The notes under the pieces were generated by a model that ran no database searches, was not told the origin of the DNA, and saw nothing but the letters and a program-made list of their open reading frames with translations. A program made the translations under genes and the position numbers. Shown in pieces: positions 31,012 to 32,060 of a stretch of DNA of 32,060 nucleotides (its first letter is position 1; the number at the start of each line of letters is the position of its first letter). Source of the DNA: Actinomycetes bacterium (lineage in GTDB: Bacteria > Actinomycetota > Actinomycetes > Actinomycetales > Microbacteriaceae); assembly GCA_023450335.1 (NCBI GenBank), contig JAEXHA010000096.1, positions 1 through 32,060 on the forward strand, given 5' to 3'.

Positions 31012-32058
31012 ATGCCCGAAACCGGAATGACGCTCGACGAGATCTCGGTCCTGCTGGTGTGGACGGCCGTCGCGATCTACACGCTCGCGTTCATTGCCTA
31101 CGCAATCGACCTGGCGCGCCGCTCCGACCAGGCGATCAAGGCGAAGGACACCGCCGACGCACGGGTGCTCGTGGCCGCCGACGGCGGCGCGATCGACGAG
31201 GTCCGCGCGCAGGAGTCCGCGGCTCTCGCGGCACTCGAGGCCGCGCCGGCACAGCGGGTGCGCTACCTGTGGGCGCGCATCGGTACCTCGCTCACCGTGC
31301 TCGGATTCGCCTTCCACGTCGGCGGCGACGTGTTGCGTGGCATCGCCGCGGGCCGGGTGCCCTGGTCGAACAACTACGAGTTCGCGCTCACCGGGACGAT
31401 GCTCATCGTCGCCGTCTACCTCGTCGTGCTGTTCCGGTACGACCTGCGCTTCCTCGGCGCGTTCATCACCGGCATGACCGTGGTGCTGCTGGGCGGGGCG
31501 GCGCTGCCGTTCACGTTCTACGTTGAGGTGACCCCGCTCGCCGATCCGCTCAAGAGCGTGTGGCTGGTCATCCACGTGTTCGTCGCCTCGCTGGCCACGG
31601 CATTCTTCGCGCTCGCGTTCGCCCTCTCGGTACTGCAGCTCATGCAGGCGCGGCGGGAGCGGCTGGCTGTCGCCGCGGCATCCATCGCCGACGCCGGCGG
31701 CACGCCGGCCAAGACAGGCCCGGGCTTCCTGCGCACCCTGCCGTCGGCCGATGCGCTCGAGTCGCTCGCGTACCGGTTCGCGATCATCGGGTTCGCGTTC
31801 TGGACGTTCACGCTCATCGCCGGGTCGATCTGGGCGAACGACGCCTGGGGCCGCTACTGGGGCTTCGACACCAAGGAAGTGTGGACCTTCGTCATCTGGG
31901 TCCTCTACGCCGGCTACATCCACGCCCGCGCCACGCGCGGCTGGCGCGGCGCGCGGTCGGCGTGGCTCTCGATCATCGGATTCGCCGCGGTCATCTTCAA
32001 CTTCACGATCGTCAACGTCTTCTTCAAAGGCCTGCACGCCTACAGCGGCGTGTCCTGA
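31012..32058 (+). CDS. ccsB: CcsB/CcsA-type cytochrome c synthase (haem lyase)
   Basis: A 348-aa polytopic membrane protein that, with ResB, exports haem and attaches it to apocytochrome c. The tryptophan-rich haem-handling motif is WGRYWGFDTKEVW (canonical WGxxWxWDxKE). Conserved histidines are visible in AFHVGGDV, LVIHVFVAS and GYIHARATRGW. About eight hydrophobic segments are seen. I prefer the ATG at 31012 because TAGACT is 7 nt upstream; an ATG at 31006 lies only 1 nt after that hexamer but could be used by operon transcripts. The stop is 2 nt before the window end, so the gene is complete. Confidence 0.94.
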   Translation: MPETGMTLDEISVLLVWTAVAIYTLAFIAYAIDLARRSDQAIKAKDTADARVLVAADGGAIDEVRAQESAALAALEAAPAQRVRYLWARIGTSLTVLGFAFHVGGDVLRGIAAGRVPWSNNYEFALTGTMLIVAVYLVVLFRYDLRFLGAFITGMTVVLLGGAALPFTFYVEVTPLADPLKSVWLVIHVFVASLATAFFALAFALSVLQLMQARRERLAVAAASIADAGGTPAKTGPGFLRTLPSADALESLAYRFAIIGFAFWTFTLIAGSIWANDAWGRYWGFDTKEVWTFVIWVLYAGYIHARATRGWRGARSAWLSIIGFAAVIFNFTIVNVFFKGLHAYSGVS

Positions 32059-32060
32059 CC

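Overview
The window is GC-rich (about 70%), densely coded, and looks like chromosome of an actinobacterium of the Microbacteriaceae, most like Microbacterium. This rests on the gene repertoire (bS22-type mini ribosomal protein, archaeal-type AspRS, system II cytochrome c biogenesis, F420-type LLM oxidoreductase) and on many genes that appear to lack a leader, with a TAnnnT hexamer ending 6-8 nt before the start codon. I see no tRNA, rRNA, CRISPR array, insertion sequence or prophage. No gene-free stretch exceeds about 150 bp.

Region 1 (1-5870): the 3' end of sbcC faces a response regulator/histidine kinase operon. Divergent from the kinase is an APH-fold phosphotransferase, followed by two paralogous small exported proteins with Ser/Pro-rich repeat tails and by a 58-aa membrane peptide. 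A spaced motif (TAAGA-N5-CTCAT, twice followed by N5-TCTTC) lies in the kinase/phosphotransferase intergenic region and in front of both small-protein genes. This makes a candidate undescribed regulon controlled by the neighbouring two-component system. It is the most novel part of the window.

Region 2 (5939-16036): metabolic and repair genes. These are a phosphopantetheinyl-transferase-like protein, glutamine-dependent NAD synthetase, a 1185-aa nuclease/exonuclease/helicase fusion coupled to a DUF3467 protein, uracil phosphoribosyltransferase, tRNA adenosine deaminase, an LLM-class oxidoreductase and an alpha/beta hydrolase.

Region 3 (16148-25604): proC, the KtrA/KtrB-type potassium uptake pair, an ArsR regulator, a DrrAB-like ABC exporter divergent from its probable TetR repressor (three operator half-sites between them), an excisionase-like HTH protein with bS22, a glutaredoxin-like/Dabb pair, and a tyrosine phosphatase overlapping aspS.

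Region 4 (25747-32058): an FMN reductase, a DedA membrane protein, then a tightly overlapping operon: histidine phosphatase, TlpA/ResA-like lipoprotein, CcdA, ResB, CcsB. Reductant passes through CcdA to the thioredoxin-like lipoprotein, which keeps apocytochrome c cysteines reduced, and ResB/CcsB delivers and attaches heme. Regions 3 and 4 keep the gene order of the Mycobacterium tuberculosis proC-to-ccsA neighbourhood, with large insertions.
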